A stretch of DNA of 64,000 bases from Orbus sasakiae (lineage in GTDB: Bacteria > Pseudomonadota > Gammaproteobacteria > Enterobacterales > Orbaceae), in NCBI RefSeq assembly GCF_039542345.1, contig NZ_BAABHY010000001.1, positions 682,001 through 746,000 on the forward strand, given 5' to 3'. The notes below the pieces were generated by a model, which saw nothing but the letters and a program-made list of their open reading frames with translations, did no database searches and was not told the DNA's origin. Position numbers and translations under genes: made by a program. Below are positions 45,020 through 53,879 of the stretch, in pieces. How positions within the stretch are numbered: the first letter of the stretch is position 1; each line of letters opens with the position of its first letter.

Positions 45020-45763
45020 ATGAACTCACTTAATATTTATGCTGCAGGAAGTTTGCGCTATGCATTGACTGAATTAGTCACACGCTTTAAACAGCATTAT
45101 GCGGTAGACGTCACGGTGCAGTTTGCGCCAGCAGGGTTATTATGTCAGCAAATTATTCAACAAAACCCCTCACCCAATGCGCATATTTTTGCTTCTGCCA
45201 ATCGGGTTCACCCGCAATATTTACTGGCACAAGGGATAGCATTAACCGAGCAAGTTTTTGCTCACAATCAGTTATGTTTAACGGTAGCGAATAATGCACA
45301 GTGGTCAAAGCGTGATTGGCTTACGATTCTATTAGATAACGCTATTCGTATTGGGATGTCTACCCCAAAAAGTGATCCATCCGGTGATTATACGTTTTCG
45401 TTATTTGATGGTATTGAAAAGCAACATCATGGTCAGGGAAAATTGCTTAAGCAGAGAGCGTTACAACTGGTTGGTAACGAATTAGTGTCAACACTCACAA
45501 ATGGTGTGTTACCTGCTGAACATTTTATACTTAATGATATTGTCGATGGGTTTATTGGTTATGCAAGTTATGCGCATTGGCTAAAACAAAACCCCATGTT
45601 ATCGGTGTCAGTTATTCCACAAACGTATTATCAATCTATTGATTATAGTATTGCATTGCTCAAACACCCGCATCCCTATGCACAAGCAATGATTGATTTT
45701 GTTTTGAGCGAGTCAGGTCAAGGCATCTTACAAAAAAATGGCTTTCGCAGAATTGATGCTTAA
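45020..45763 (+). CDS. ModA-like molybdate-binding protein lacking a signal peptide
   Basis: 247 residues from the ATG at 45020, one base after the molC stop. The sequence begins directly with the mature ModA fold (LNIYAAGSLRYALTELVTRF) and goes on with the oxyanion-binding landmarks QFAPAGLLCQQI, HIFASANRVHP and TPKSDPSGDYTFSLF. The end VLSESGQGILQKNGF is typical of ModA. No hydrophobic leader exists even if the longer frame from 44975 is taken, so the protein should stay in the cytoplasm. ModA proteins normally work in the periplasm. A cytoplasmic oxyanion store or sensor next to a MolABC importer is a reasonable inference. Confidence 0.82.
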   Translation: MNSLNIYAAGSLRYALTELVTRFKQHYAVDVTVQFAPAGLLCQQIIQQNPSPNAHIFASANRVHPQYLLAQGIALTEQVFAHNQLCLTVANNAQWSKRDWLTILLDNAIRIGMSTPKSDPSGDYTFSLFDGIEKQHHGQGKLLKQRALQLVGNELVSTLTNGVLPAEHFILNDIVDGFIGYASYAHWLKQNPMLSVSVIPQTYYQSIDYSIALLKHPHPYAQAMIDFVLSESGQGILQKNGFRRIDA

Positions 45764-45842
45764 CATGAAGACGCATCTTTTTATTAACATGATTTTATTA
45801 CAATAGGCTGATACACAAGGTAAGTTAAATAAAAATGGCGAT

Positions 45843-45879
45843 TTATGCTAGACAATTATGTCACTTCACTTTAGCATAA
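45843..45879. promoter_or_regulatory. Inverted repeat upstream of the RNase A-like toxin gene
   Basis: TTATGCTA and TAGCATAA, 8-bp arms with a 21-base spacer, ending 30 bases before the toxin GTG start. The right arm could overlap a promoter -10 (TAGCATAAT). It may be an operator for the toxin operon; low certainty. Confidence 0.35.
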
Positions 45880-45908
45880 TTTCATTTTTAGATATTGGCT
45901 AATTATTT

Positions 45909-46982
45909 GTGAAAAAAGTTTTCAAAGCTAGTTACTTATTAATCATGGCGTTAACATTATGTTTAGCGTCATCTATTGCCCCGTCTTTTGCTTTCCAAAA
46001 ACAGCAAACAGCAAATGTTGTTCAAACTCATTTTAAAGATAACGAGCAAAGCGGTAAATCAAACGAATATACTCAGCAAATTATTGAGCAAATTACTGCT
46101 GATAAGTTTGATAAAAAAACTTTTAGCATCGATGCCACACAACTGGCAGATAACGTCACAATTGCGGTAACCAATCAGCGTGACTATTTTGTTATTCGAG
46201 ATAATAAAATATGGGGGCAATATGCGATTGCTGAACCGACAGGGCAGCCGAGTGCTTACCGACAATATATCTTGGTTAATGGCCAAGTATACAAAGTTGC
46301 GGGTAAATCACTAAAATCCGCTGTTAAAGATAGTCGTATTACTTATCAAGCTGGTTTCACTGCACAGGCCGATAAAGTAATGGATTCGGTTGCTAAACAA
46401 GCAACCCAGACATCAATTACCTACCTTAAACAAAGTTCGAAACTGTCGGCTTTATTATCAAGTTTTAGCACGATTGAAACTCAATCAAATGTGCAAGAAC
46501 CGGTTATTTCCCGTGTTCAGGGGACGAATGAATCAACCAGTGCTTATCAGACGGTGCCTCATGGTGTTAAACCAACAGAGCTCGATAACATTATTTACCA
46601 GGTACCGGGCGGTGGACTGATTGCACATGAAGCCGCAGGCGGGCATTTGATTGCTCGTCATGTGGCGAAAACCGAACAAGAACTCTTCGAGAGAGTGGCA
46701 AACGGACAAGTTAAAACAGCCTCTTCTTTTACCGATATGGCGACCGCTGAAAAAATTGTGAGTTTGGCTATTGAAGCTAACCGAAAAAAAATACAGCAAT
46801 ATTTATCGGGTAGTGAACATGGCTACTTAGTAATTGAATACCAAGCTAATTACGTGATTGGTATTAGTGTGACCCGAGGCAAATACGGATCAATTAAAGT
46901 GCGCAATGCGCGTATTATTCTTGCAAGAGATCCCCGTATGCCAGTTGGCTATAAAATTATTACCGGATACCCAGCACCATGA
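45909..46982 (+). CDS. Exported protein with C-terminal RNase A-like (CdiA-CT type) toxin domain
   Basis: 357 residues with a GTG start. An N-terminal signal peptide (KKVFKASYLLIMALTLCLASS...SFA, cleavage about residue 28) is followed by about 200 residues I do not recognise (a YFVIRDNKIWGQY strand region, then a helical stretch 150-200). The C-terminal 125 residues match the bacterial RNase A-like toxin domain first seen in CdiA C-termini: GGLIAHEAAGGHLIARHVAKT (His240, His246, Arg250), ASSFTDMATAEKIVSLAI and the closing GYKIITGYP (Thr352, Tyr354). Thr-x-Tyr and an upstream His/Arg are the catalytic set described for the Yersinia kristensenii toxin; exact residue pairing is my inference. The stop overlaps the ATG of the immunity gene (ATGA). 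There is no CdiA or CdiB here, so export and delivery differ from classical contact-dependent inhibition. Confidence 0.85.
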   Translation: MKKVFKASYLLIMALTLCLASSIAPSFAFQKQQTANVVQTHFKDNEQSGKSNEYTQQIIEQITADKFDKKTFSIDATQLADNVTIAVTNQRDYFVIRDNKIWGQYAIAEPTGQPSAYRQYILVNGQVYKVAGKSLKSAVKDSRITYQAGFTAQADKVMDSVAKQATQTSITYLKQSSKLSALLSSFSTIETQSNVQEPVISRVQGTNESTSAYQTVPHGVKPTELDNIIYQVPGGGLIAHEAAGGHLIARHVAKTEQELFERVANGQVKTASSFTDMATAEKIVSLAIEANRKKIQQYLSGSEHGYLVIEYQANYVIGISVTRGKYGSIKVRNARIILARDPRMPVGYKIITGYPAP

Positions 46983-47284
46983 AAAATCAACAACATTTTC
47001 CCGCTTTAGCATACTATTTTAATGCCTATTTAAACCAAGATTTCGATATTATTTTTGGGGATGCAGAGCACGCCTTATCGGCTTATCAATCTACAGAGTC
47101 AGATGATGAACAGCACACTTTGAAACATGAAATTAAGTCACTGCTTGAATCCCCGTTAGATGAAAATCAATTACGGATTTTGCTCCTAGATGACATGGAT
47201 TGTAATTACTTTTATCCCGCTGATGAGTTAACCGCGCGAGAATGGCTTGGCCATTTACTCACCCGTCTAGATGAACCGTCATAG
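46979..47284 (+). CDS. CdiI-like immunity protein for the RNase A-like toxin
   Basis: 101 residues, acidic, no signal peptide. FPALAYYFNAYLNQDFDIIFGDAEHAL and a late helix REWLGHLLTRLDE are characteristic of the contact-dependent-inhibition immunity family that accompanies RNase A-like and other toxins. A single acidic protein encoded with a 4-base overlap after the toxin is the standard arrangement and gives high confidence in the pairing. It should bind and block the toxin in the cytoplasm, protecting the producer and its kin. Confidence 0.83.
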   Translation: MKNQQHFPALAYYFNAYLNQDFDIIFGDAEHALSAYQSTESDDEQHTLKHEIKSLLESPLDENQLRILLLDDMDCNYFYPADELTAREWLGHLLTRLDEPS

Positions 47285-47765
47285 CTAAAATTTAAACGAA
47301 GAGAGTATAAAAACATATTGCATAAACGAGTCTATTGTTTTATCGCAATATTATAGATTTTATTACAACACTAATTTAATGTGAGTTTGTGGTCGGTGTA
47401 TTGCAAAAGGGGAGGTTATTTTAAGGTTAGACTATAGTTAAGCTTATCGTAAAAGAGATATTAGGGTAAGGAGATTAATCAAGTATTTAGTCTATACATT
47501 AATCTAACAACGTTAATAAGTCGGTGAATTCAAAAACAAAGTACGAATTCCTTTTTAGAAAAAACTGCAAATATCTTTACTGTAAACTACCCATTTAAAT
47601 CAACAATTCTCGACTTTAATAATATAGTTTAACAAAAAGAATCATAAAACATGATAGATTTGTCAAAATGTAATATTCCGTCAAACAAGGCTAAATGGTT
47701 CATGTTTTGTTATCAAGGCAGTTATAAACTTTGCGACCTAATACCATGATGGTGTAAAGACATTA
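47285..47765. other. Intergenic region with no gene seen
   Basis: About 480 AT-rich bases after the immunity gene. No frame of useful length with a ribosome site, no clear repeats and no second immunity gene could be recognised. Confidence 0.5.
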
Positions 47766-47792
47766 CCAAAATTAAAGGGTGCAAAGCACCCT
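47766..47792 (-). terminator. Terminator of ygfZ
   Basis: AGGGTGC and GCACCCT around three bases, followed on the minus strand by TTTAATTTTGG. It starts 6 bases after the ygfZ stop. Confidence 0.82.
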
Positions 47793-47797
47793 GATTT

Positions 47798-48742
47798 TCA
47801 ATCGTGATGTGACGCATTTGCTTGAATGATAAACTGGCTATCGGCAATGCCTTTTACCCTGAATTTAGTGTTGTCTTCAAGATCATTATTTAAGATTGCT
47901 TGTATCCAAACGGTGTGTTCATTGAGTCTAATTGCCGCTAAAACACAACCCGTTTCGCGCCAGTTTTCACCGATTTGTTGCTCAAGCGTGTCACCAATTT
48001 GTGGTAATTGCGATGTGTGCCCAATTAATAAATATAAAGCGCGTTTATTGATACCACGATATTGCGCACGAGCCACCATTTCTTGCCCACAATAGCAACC
48101 TTTATCAAAACTGATGGCATCAAAATTTTGTAGGTTAAAAGCTTGGGGTAAATACTGATTGCTCACAGGTAAATCAATAATTGGGTAGTGTGCTTCCATA
48201 TCTAAAATTGCCCATTGTTGGCTGTTTTCCACTAGGTCGGGCATTTCAGCACAATGTGCAGTGATATCATCGGCAGAGGCAATGACCAGGTATCGAGTTG
48301 TTGGGAAAGTTATTTTTAAATAGGTGAGGTGGTTAACGGTAATGCAGTTTTGCCCACTCTCAAAGAGTGCTGAAATACGGGTTAAGCCATCGGTTGTGTC
48401 ATTACCCATGATCCCAAACGGGATTAAGTGTGTTTCAATATCAAATTGAACTTTCGAAAAGATCGCGTATTTTTTTAATTCTTTAAGCTGTGTTTCGACA
48501 ATACTTTTACGCTCAAGGTAATAAATATCATCGCCGCGCTTAAAAAATATCATGTTACTCCAAACTTTACCTTTAGGATCACATTGCGCAGAAAAAACAA
48601 AATTTTGTTCCGTTAATTTTGTCAGATCACTGGTCAATTGACCTTGTAAAAATTTTATACTATCAGCGCCAGTAATTTTAATCAGCTGCCAGTCATCAAG
48701 AGTGGTTTGGCACAATGGTAACGATTGGGATGTATATAGCAT
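47798..48742 (-). CDS. ygfZ: tRNA-modifying protein YgfZ (folate-dependent iron-sulfur cluster factor)
   Basis: 314 residues from the ATG at 48742, which has AAGG upstream and makes the N-terminus (TTLDDWQLIKITGADS) line up with E. coli YgfZ; 37 more codons are open upstream but look non-native. FLQGQLTSDL and the diagnostic KGCYCGQEMVARAQYRG (Cys in KGCYxGQE) are present. YgfZ is a tetrahydrofolate-binding protein that supports iron-sulfur enzymes such as MiaB. It is divergent from sdhE, an arrangement also known in enterics. Confidence 0.94.
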   Translation of the reverse strand: MLYTSQSLPLCQTTLDDWQLIKITGADSIKFLQGQLTSDLTKLTEQNFVFSAQCDPKGKVWSNMIFFKRGDDIYYLERKSIVETQLKELKKYAIFSKVQFDIETHLIPFGIMGNDTTDGLTRISALFESGQNCITVNHLTYLKITFPTTRYLVIASADDITAHCAEMPDLVENSQQWAILDMEAHYPIIDLPVSNQYLPQAFNLQNFDAISFDKGCYCGQEMVARAQYRGINKRALYLLIGHTSQLPQIGDTLEQQIGENWRETGCVLAAIRLNEHTVWIQAILNNDLEDNTKFRVKGIADSQFIIQANASHHD

Positions 48743-48936
48743 AACAAATACCTTATAACAAATTTGGTTTAATATATCACACAACCGATTATGATTTAAA
48801 TCGCTGATGTGAATAAAGCGCATTTGAGTGATATTTTGCGATATACAACGCAATATTAAAACACGACTTGCGACCCATATTAGAATTTGTGTAAATTATC
48901 ACTAATGGTTTAATCTGCGATTTAAAAGGAGATAGC

Positions 48937-49191
48937 ATGCAAAAAAACAGGGCAAAAGTCCATTGGTCGTGCCGACGAGGTATGAAAGAACTCGATCTCC
49001 TTTTACAGCCTTTTTTTGACGTACATTATGAACAATTAACCGCTGCACAAAAAGCGCATTTTGAACAGTTGCTACAACTTGATGATTTGGTGCTTTTTGA
49101 CTGCTTTTTTAAACGAAAGCCACTGCAAGATTGCCATCTTCAAACGATGGTTGATATGATCAAATCCCATCAACAACATGTGGCATACTAA
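48937..49191 (+). CDS. sdhE: FAD assembly factor SdhE
   Basis: 84 residues with the conserved RRGMKELDLLLQPFF, which contains the RGxxE motif needed for covalent flavinylation of succinate dehydrogenase or fumarate reductase. An AAGGAG site precedes the ATG by seven bases. It overlaps ygfX by 14 bases, so the pair is co-translated. Confidence 0.93.
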   Translation: MQKNRAKVHWSCRRGMKELDLLLQPFFDVHYEQLTAAQKAHFEQLLQLDDLVLFDCFFKRKPLQDCHLQTMVDMIKSHQQHVAY

Positions 49192-49585
49192 TTTACGTTA
49201 TTCGCAAAAATACCAAATAGGCATCACCACTTTTTATGTCGTTTTTACCGCACTGATTATTGTGCTATGCCAACAAACAGAATTTGATAATATAATATTT
49301 ATTATAGTCATTATTCTGGTTATTGAATGGTGGAAAGCTTACTGTGCAGGTAGATTAATACGGGGTGAGTTAGCGCTATTTTATGATATTGATGAACTGT
49401 ATTGGTGTCGGCAACGTTGGGTCATTATCAAAAAACCGATATGCTTACGCTATGTTATCATTATCCATTTAGTCGCCAAACGAAAGCGTAAAAGTAAAGT
49501 ATTAGTATTGATAGATGATAGCTTTACTAAACAAGATTGGCATAGTTTACACTATTTTCTACGCCAATTTGTTAAGGTATCATGA
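49178..49585 (+). CDS. ygfX: YgfX (CptA) membrane protein
   Basis: 135 residues with two hydrophobic segments near the N-terminus (about 15-33 and 38-55) and a basic, Trp-rich cytoplasmic tail (DELYWCRQRWVIIKKP, then LVLIDDSFTKQDWHSLHYFLRQ), as in E. coli YgfX. The protein has been described as the membrane partner of SdhE/CptB, once proposed as a toxin acting on cytoskeletal proteins. The sdhE-ygfX pair is conserved. The start overlaps the end of sdhE. Confidence 0.88.
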   Translation: MWHTNLRYSQKYQIGITTFYVVFTALIIVLCQQTEFDNIIFIIVIILVIEWWKAYCAGRLIRGELALFYDIDELYWCRQRWVIIKKPICLRYVIIIHLVAKRKRKSKVLVLIDDSFTKQDWHSLHYFLRQFVKVS

Positions 49586-49654
49586 TTGTTTTTTACACTA
49601 TAATGATAGGTTATGATAAAAAAATAACGAAAATTAATTCAATGTTGATGTATT

Positions 49655-50515
49655 TCACTCGTCTTTGCTATCTAAACCCCGTTGGTAAAGTTGATTTTTT
49701 TTCAGCCCGTACATGTCAGCAACAATAGCTGCAGCTTTTTTTAAGGGTAATTCTTGCTGCAGACGATTAAGCAACTTGATAGCGTTAGGGTCAATATCGT
49801 CAGCGGTATTTTTATGATACCCCTCGACAATTAATACAAATTCACCTTTTTGGCGGTTATCGTCTTCTTGTAACCAGTTTATCACCTGATCAATCGGTTT
49901 TTGGATGACCGTTTCCCATGATTTTGTCAATTCTTTTGCTAAGACTAATGACCGCTGTGTACCGAACACCTGTAGCATATCTTGTAAACTGTCAATGATG
50001 CGATGGGTTGATTCGTAAAAAACCAGAGTGCGGGTTTCTTCCATTAATTGATTCAAGTAATCAATCCTAGCTTTACTTTTTGCAGGTAAAAAGCCCTCAT
50101 AACAAAAGCGATCAGTCGGTAAACCGGATACACATAATGCCGTTATTGCAGCACATGCGCCTGGAATTGGCACGACACGGATACTTTGTTCATGGCACGC
50201 TTTTACCAAATGATAGCCAGGATCATTAATGAGCGGCGTACCTGCATCAGAAATGAGCGCAATTGAAATGCCTGATTTTAGCCTATCAATTAATTGTTGT
50301 GCTTTTTGCTGTTCGTTATGATCATGCAGTGGATATAATTTTGCTTGTATACCTAAATGCTGTAATAATAATCCACTGTGCCTTGTATCTTCAGCAGCAA
50401 CAAGGTCAACATGCTTTAAGGTATCAATGGCGCGTAGGGTGATATCCCCCAAATTACCAATGGGTGTGGCAACAATATATAGTGTAGCGGGTTCGATTGT
50501 GATAGCTGATGTCAT
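49655..50515 (-). CDS. rsmI: 16S rRNA (cytidine(1402)-2'-O)-methyltransferase RsmI
   Basis: 286 residues, the usual length. Motifs: LYIVATPIGNLGDITLRA, AAEDTRHSGLLL, LISDAGTPLINDPGYHLV, VPIPGACAAITALCVSGLPTD and FYESTHRI. It is a SPOUT-unrelated, tetrapyrrole-methylase-fold enzyme that 2'-O-methylates C1402 of 16S rRNA together with RsmH. It stands alone, convergent with ygfX and divergent from nlpD. Confidence 0.95.
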   Translation of the reverse strand: MTSAITIEPATLYIVATPIGNLGDITLRAIDTLKHVDLVAAEDTRHSGLLLQHLGIQAKLYPLHDHNEQQKAQQLIDRLKSGISIALISDAGTPLINDPGYHLVKACHEQSIRVVPIPGACAAITALCVSGLPTDRFCYEGFLPAKSKARIDYLNQLMEETRTLVFYESTHRIIDSLQDMLQVFGTQRSLVLAKELTKSWETVIQKPIDQVINWLQEDDNRQKGEFVLIVEGYHKNTADDIDPNAIKLLNRLQQELPLKKAAAIVADMYGLKKNQLYQRGLDSKDE

Positions 50516-50677
50516 AGATAATTTGTTGTATTTGGCGATTTATTTACGTTAAATTAGCACAAAAAATGAGTTGTACAGAGCGATTATTATATACAATGCT
50601 AGCTCAAACACCAATTAAATGCGAATAATGATGAGTTTGATTGGTCGGTATTAGCATGTTTTTTTATATAACTGGTG

Positions 50678-50683
50678 TATAAT
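50678..50683 (+). promoter_or_regulatory. Probable -10 box of the nlpD promoter
   Basis: TATAAT preceded by GGTG, 76 bases before the nlpD start. The -35 region is weak (around GCATGT). Confidence 0.4.
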
Positions 50684-50758
50684 ATTTTCATTTGATTGAA
50701 TGATTGGTTAATTAGGCAACGATCTATTTAACTTAGTAATAAAAATACGTTTAGGAGT

Positions 50759-51796
50759 ATGACTTTGAGAACATTAGATAATCTAAAAATTAATAATAAA
50801 GTAGCTAGGTTTTTTTCGTTAAGTATCATTACATTAGCAATTTCTGCATGTTCACAAACTAATCCAGCACAAATAAATGACTTATCTGACTCTTCATCGT
50901 CGACTTATTCTGGCGGTGTTACTTCAAATACGTCATCATCTAGCACAACGACCTATAGTCAGCCCCCTTCAAATATTACAAAAATAAAACCGGCTGATGT
51001 CCCAACTTCAACCGTTAAGGTAAACGGCAATGTTGTGACGACGACGCAAGAGCGTATGGTTTATAGCCGTAACTATGATGAGATCCCCAAAGGTGGTTAC
51101 CAAGGCAATACTTATACGGTGAATCGGGGGGATACCTTATTTTATATCGCTTGGATTACTGGTAATGATTTCCGTTCATTAGCAGCAAAAAATAATGTTA
51201 AAGCCCCTTATGAATTAAGTGTAGGCCAAGTGCTTGATGTCAGCGGTGGTACAACGGTTGTCGTGACTCAGCAGACCACCACAAAACCAGGTACCACAAG
51301 CCCTACTGCAACGACAACCACCACTACAACAACTACATCGAGTAAAACACAACCAACAAAGCAGGTGACAACAACATCAACGTCTACTGCTAGTACGACT
51401 CCGGTGACAACAAGTCCATCCTCAACTGTTGCCAATATTAAATGGCAATGGCCAGTGAAAGGTAAGTTGATTGAAACATTTTCTAATGCGACAAAAGGTA
51501 TCGATATTGCTGGTTCATTAGGCGATCGCATTGAAGCGGCGGCTGATGGTCGTGTGGTTTATGCAGGTAATGCACTACCGGGTTATGGTAATTTAATTAT
51601 TATCAAACATAACGATGATTATTTAACGGCTTATGCACATAATCAAAGTATTTTAGTGAAAGAGCAACAAGACGTTAAAGCAGGGCAACAAATTGCAACG
51701 ATGGGGAATACGGGAACAAGTTCTGTTCGATTACATTTTGAAATTCGCTATCAGGTAAAATCAGTTGATCCTTTAAAATATCTACCGAAACAATAG
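50759..51796 (+). CDS. nlpD: Murein hydrolase activator NlpD
   Basis: 345 residues. The GGAG box sits only two bases before the ATG at 50759, so the TTG two codons later (50765, spacing about seven) may be the actual start. Lipoprotein signal with lipobox ISAC (Cys about residue 31), then a Ser/Thr-rich region, a LysM domain (YTVNRGDTLFYIAWITGNDFRSLAAKN), a very Thr-rich linker (about 165-222), and a C-terminal LytM/M23 domain (KGIDIAGSLGDRIEAAADG... LHFEIRY). As in other NlpD, the first zinc ligands are missing (GIDIAG in place of HxGxD), so it activates AmiC rather than cutting murein itself. It is followed 81 bases later by gpmA. Confidence 0.93.
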   Translation: MTLRTLDNLKINNKVARFFSLSIITLAISACSQTNPAQINDLSDSSSSTYSGGVTSNTSSSSTTTYSQPPSNITKIKPADVPTSTVKVNGNVVTTTQERMVYSRNYDEIPKGGYQGNTYTVNRGDTLFYIAWITGNDFRSLAAKNNVKAPYELSVGQVLDVSGGTTVVVTQQTTTKPGTTSPTATTTTTTTTTSSKTQPTKQVTTTSTSTASTTPVTTSPSSTVANIKWQWPVKGKLIETFSNATKGIDIAGSLGDRIEAAADGRVVYAGNALPGYGNLIIIKHNDDYLTAYAHNQSILVKEQQDVKAGQQIATMGNTGTSSVRLHFEIRYQVKSVDPLKYLPKQ

Positions 51797-51877
51797 TACC
51801 GAATAATAAAAATAGATAAATAATGAAGTGTGAGCGTGTTTGTAAATTATAAAAATTGATTCACTAAGGAGTTATCC

Positions 51878-52630
51878 ATGGCAGTAAAAAAATTAGTTTT
51901 AATCAGACACGGTGAAAGCGAGTGGAATAAAGAAAACCGTTTTTGTGGCTGGACTGACGTTGACCTTTCAGAAAAAGGGCATCAAGAAGCAATTGAAGCG
52001 GGTAAATTATTAAAAGCTGAGGGTTTTCAGTTTGATTATGCCTATACTTCAGTTTTAACGCGTGCTATCCATACGTTATGGCATGTACTAGACGGTGTAG
52101 AACAACCTTGGATTCAAGAAGAAAAAAGCTGGCGTTTAAATGAACGTCATTACGGTGCCCTGCAAGGACTCAATAAGGCGGAAACTGCGGCTAAATACGG
52201 TGATGACCAAGTTAAATTATGGCGTCGTGGTTTTGCTATTACACCACCAGCACTAGAAAAGTCTGATGAGCGTTACCCTGGCCATGACAGTCGCTATAAA
52301 GGTTTAAGTGATAAAGAATTACCGTTGACTGAAAGCTTAGCGTTAACAATCGAACGTGTATTACCTTACTGGACAAGTCATATAGCGCCACGTGTCGCTA
52401 AAGGTGAACGTGTTATTATCGCAGCGCACGGTAATTCATTACGTGCATTGGTTAAATATTTAGATAATATCAGTGATGATGCCATTATTGATCTTAATAT
52501 TCCAACCGGTGTACCGCTTGTCTATGAATTTGATGATAATATGAAAGTGATTAAACATTATTATCTTGGTGATGCAGCCGCTATTGAAGCAAAACAAGCT
52601 GCCGTTGCTAATCAAGGTAAAGCAAAATAG
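51878..52630 (+). CDS. gpmA: 2,3-bisphosphoglycerate-dependent phosphoglycerate mutase
   Basis: 250 residues. The phosphohistidine motif LIRHGESEWN (His11), TSVLTRAIHTLWHVLD, and AAHGNSLRAL with the second catalytic His. It interconverts 3- and 2-phosphoglycerate in glycolysis. A clean AAGGAG lies 8 bases before the ATG. Its last 23 codons and terminator are duplicated 1.2 kb downstream. Confidence 0.97.
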   Translation: MAVKKLVLIRHGESEWNKENRFCGWTDVDLSEKGHQEAIEAGKLLKAEGFQFDYAYTSVLTRAIHTLWHVLDGVEQPWIQEEKSWRLNERHYGALQGLNKAETAAKYGDDQVKLWRRGFAITPPALEKSDERYPGHDSRYKGLSDKELPLTESLALTIERVLPYWTSHIAPRVAKGERVIIAAHGNSLRALVKYLDNISDDAIIDLNIPTGVPLVYEFDDNMKVIKHYYLGDAAAIEAKQAAVANQGKAK

Positions 52631-52885
52631 TTTGATCCCACATCTTTTCGTGTTTAAAAAAGGTAAGTCAACTGACTTGCCTTTTTTATCGATTCGATCT
52701 CTACTTTTTCCCAACAATGTATTTAAATAACATTCAAACAGATTGATGTATCCATAATCTTATTATGCATAATATTATGTCATTCTTGACTTAATTCCTG
52801 AATTCAACTGCTTGTTAAAATATCACTATTATATTAATACATCATTATAAAAGTAAAACTATCTTATTATGATAATTGACCTTAT
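52556..52885 (+). repeat. Direct repeat copy A: gpmA 3' end, terminator and downstream AT-rich sequence
   Basis: Aligns with copy B (53780-54035). Shared blocks: the gpmA end (from TCTTGGTG to GCAAAATAG), the terminator, ATGTATTTAAATAACATT, CAGAT and GTAAAACTATC with the following TTGACCTT/CTGACCTTT. Copy A has about 75 more bases between 52768 and 52843. Identity looks near 80-85 per cent by eye; the terminator is the best conserved piece. Confidence 0.85.
52655..52687 (+). terminator. gpmA terminator, copy A
   Basis: AAAAAAGGTAAGTCA pairs with TGACTTGCCTTTTTT around a short loop. Repeated almost unchanged at 53880-53911. Confidence 0.92.
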
Positions 52886-53336
52886 TGTTGATAACTGCAT
52901 AAAAAATTTTTGAACGATGATTTGCAAAAAGAAAGTCGATTGCGGAATACTTAAGTAATAAACTGAATCCATGAAATTATTTTTCAGTGAAATTCTTTCG
53001 TGATAACAATAAACGATTCAATTAAGTATAGTGTATTTTTATTCATTAAAATTTTTGAAGATGATATTTATTATAATATATCTTCCTAAAAAATAGATGA
53101 AACTGATTATGGTAAATATAGTATATAGCACTTAAGTCTTGTTGAGGATTTACATAAACATACGCCTTATACACTCATATTTGGCGTTTCTCTAAACTAT
53201 CACTTTTATCTTTACTCGATTCTGTAAATTTGAAAAATAAGCCCTTACTCTTAATTTTGTGCATTACGGTATCTTTAAATTAATTTTAAAACATGTAAAA
53301 TAAATACATTATTAAAACAATAACAAGGAAATAAGG
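52886..53336. other. AT-rich intergenic region before the orphan gene
   Basis: About 450 bases of very AT-rich sequence with no supported gene. An AAGGAAATAAGG ribosome site begins at the end for the orphan gene at 53337. Confidence 0.5.
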
Positions 53337-53717
53337 ATGATCGAATTAAATCCAGTGCTTCTCCCTAAAGCCATTTCAGCTCAACAAGGTAAGCTAATTT
53401 ATAACAAATCAAAAGATACAATTGAATATATAAAATTTAAAGAACAAGCGAGTGGCAGAGTTCATGTTGTCGTTTGGCTTATTATTCAAATTAGTAGAGC
53501 GATGCGAAGTGATAGCGTGTTATTTGAAGTCCCTCGTGTTGATATCACAAAAATTGAATTTAAAGAAGCAACTACATTTAAATATGGTGAAATCAACATT
53601 ACAGCACGTGATAAGACATATAAAATTAAATTTGGGAAAGATACATTAGATGAAGAATGTTTAAATGCATTTTTAGACATTTTTGGTGATAAAGTATCAA
53701 AAATAGTTTTGTCATAA
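53337..53717 (+). CDS. Hypothetical protein bracketed by gpmA repeats
   Basis: 126 residues with a strong ribosome site (AAGGA, seven bases before the ATG). No signal peptide. One moderately hydrophobic stretch at 44-54 (VHVVVWLIIQI), then alternating beta-like segments (VDITKIEFKEATTFKYGEINITARD) and a C-terminal helix (LDEECLNAFLDIFGDKV). The layout resembles small PH-like (GRAM/bPH) folds, but this is only a shape argument. I do not recognise the family. It has a lower GC content than the gpmA coding region and sits between two copies of the gpmA 3' end, suggesting it arrived by recombination. Confidence 0.7.
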   Translation: MIELNPVLLPKAISAQQGKLIYNKSKDTIEYIKFKEQASGRVHVVVWLIIQISRAMRSDSVLFEVPRVDITKIEFKEATTFKYGEINITARDKTYKIKFGKDTLDEECLNAFLDIFGDKVSKIVLS

Positions 53718-53782
53718 GGATTTATTGATTCATAAGAATGATACGTTTTGTCTCAAATAATAATATAAGAGTTATTGAATAT

Positions 53783-53854
53783 AACCATCTTGGTGTTGCA
53801 GCAGCTATTGAAGTAAAACAAGCTGCGGTTGCTAACTATGGCAAAGCAAAATAG
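53783..53854 (+). pseudogene. gpmA 3' fragment
   Basis: Codons read NHLGVAAAIEVKQAAVAN then YGKAK-stop, against YYLGDAAAIEAKQAAVAN and QGKAK in the intact gene: still in frame, but with no start or upstream part. Confidence 0.85.
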
Positions 53855-53879
53855 ATTGATACTACATCTCTTCATGTTT

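Noticed and set aside
51250..51430. Thr-rich repeat tract in nlpD as a possible phase-variable or mobile repeat
   Set aside because: Codons vary irregularly and there is no uniform repeat unit; low-complexity linkers are normal in NlpD.
51268..51531. 87-codon antisense frame rich in Val in nlpD
   Set aside because: It is the mirror of the Thr codon repeats (ACA/ACT) in the nlpD linker.
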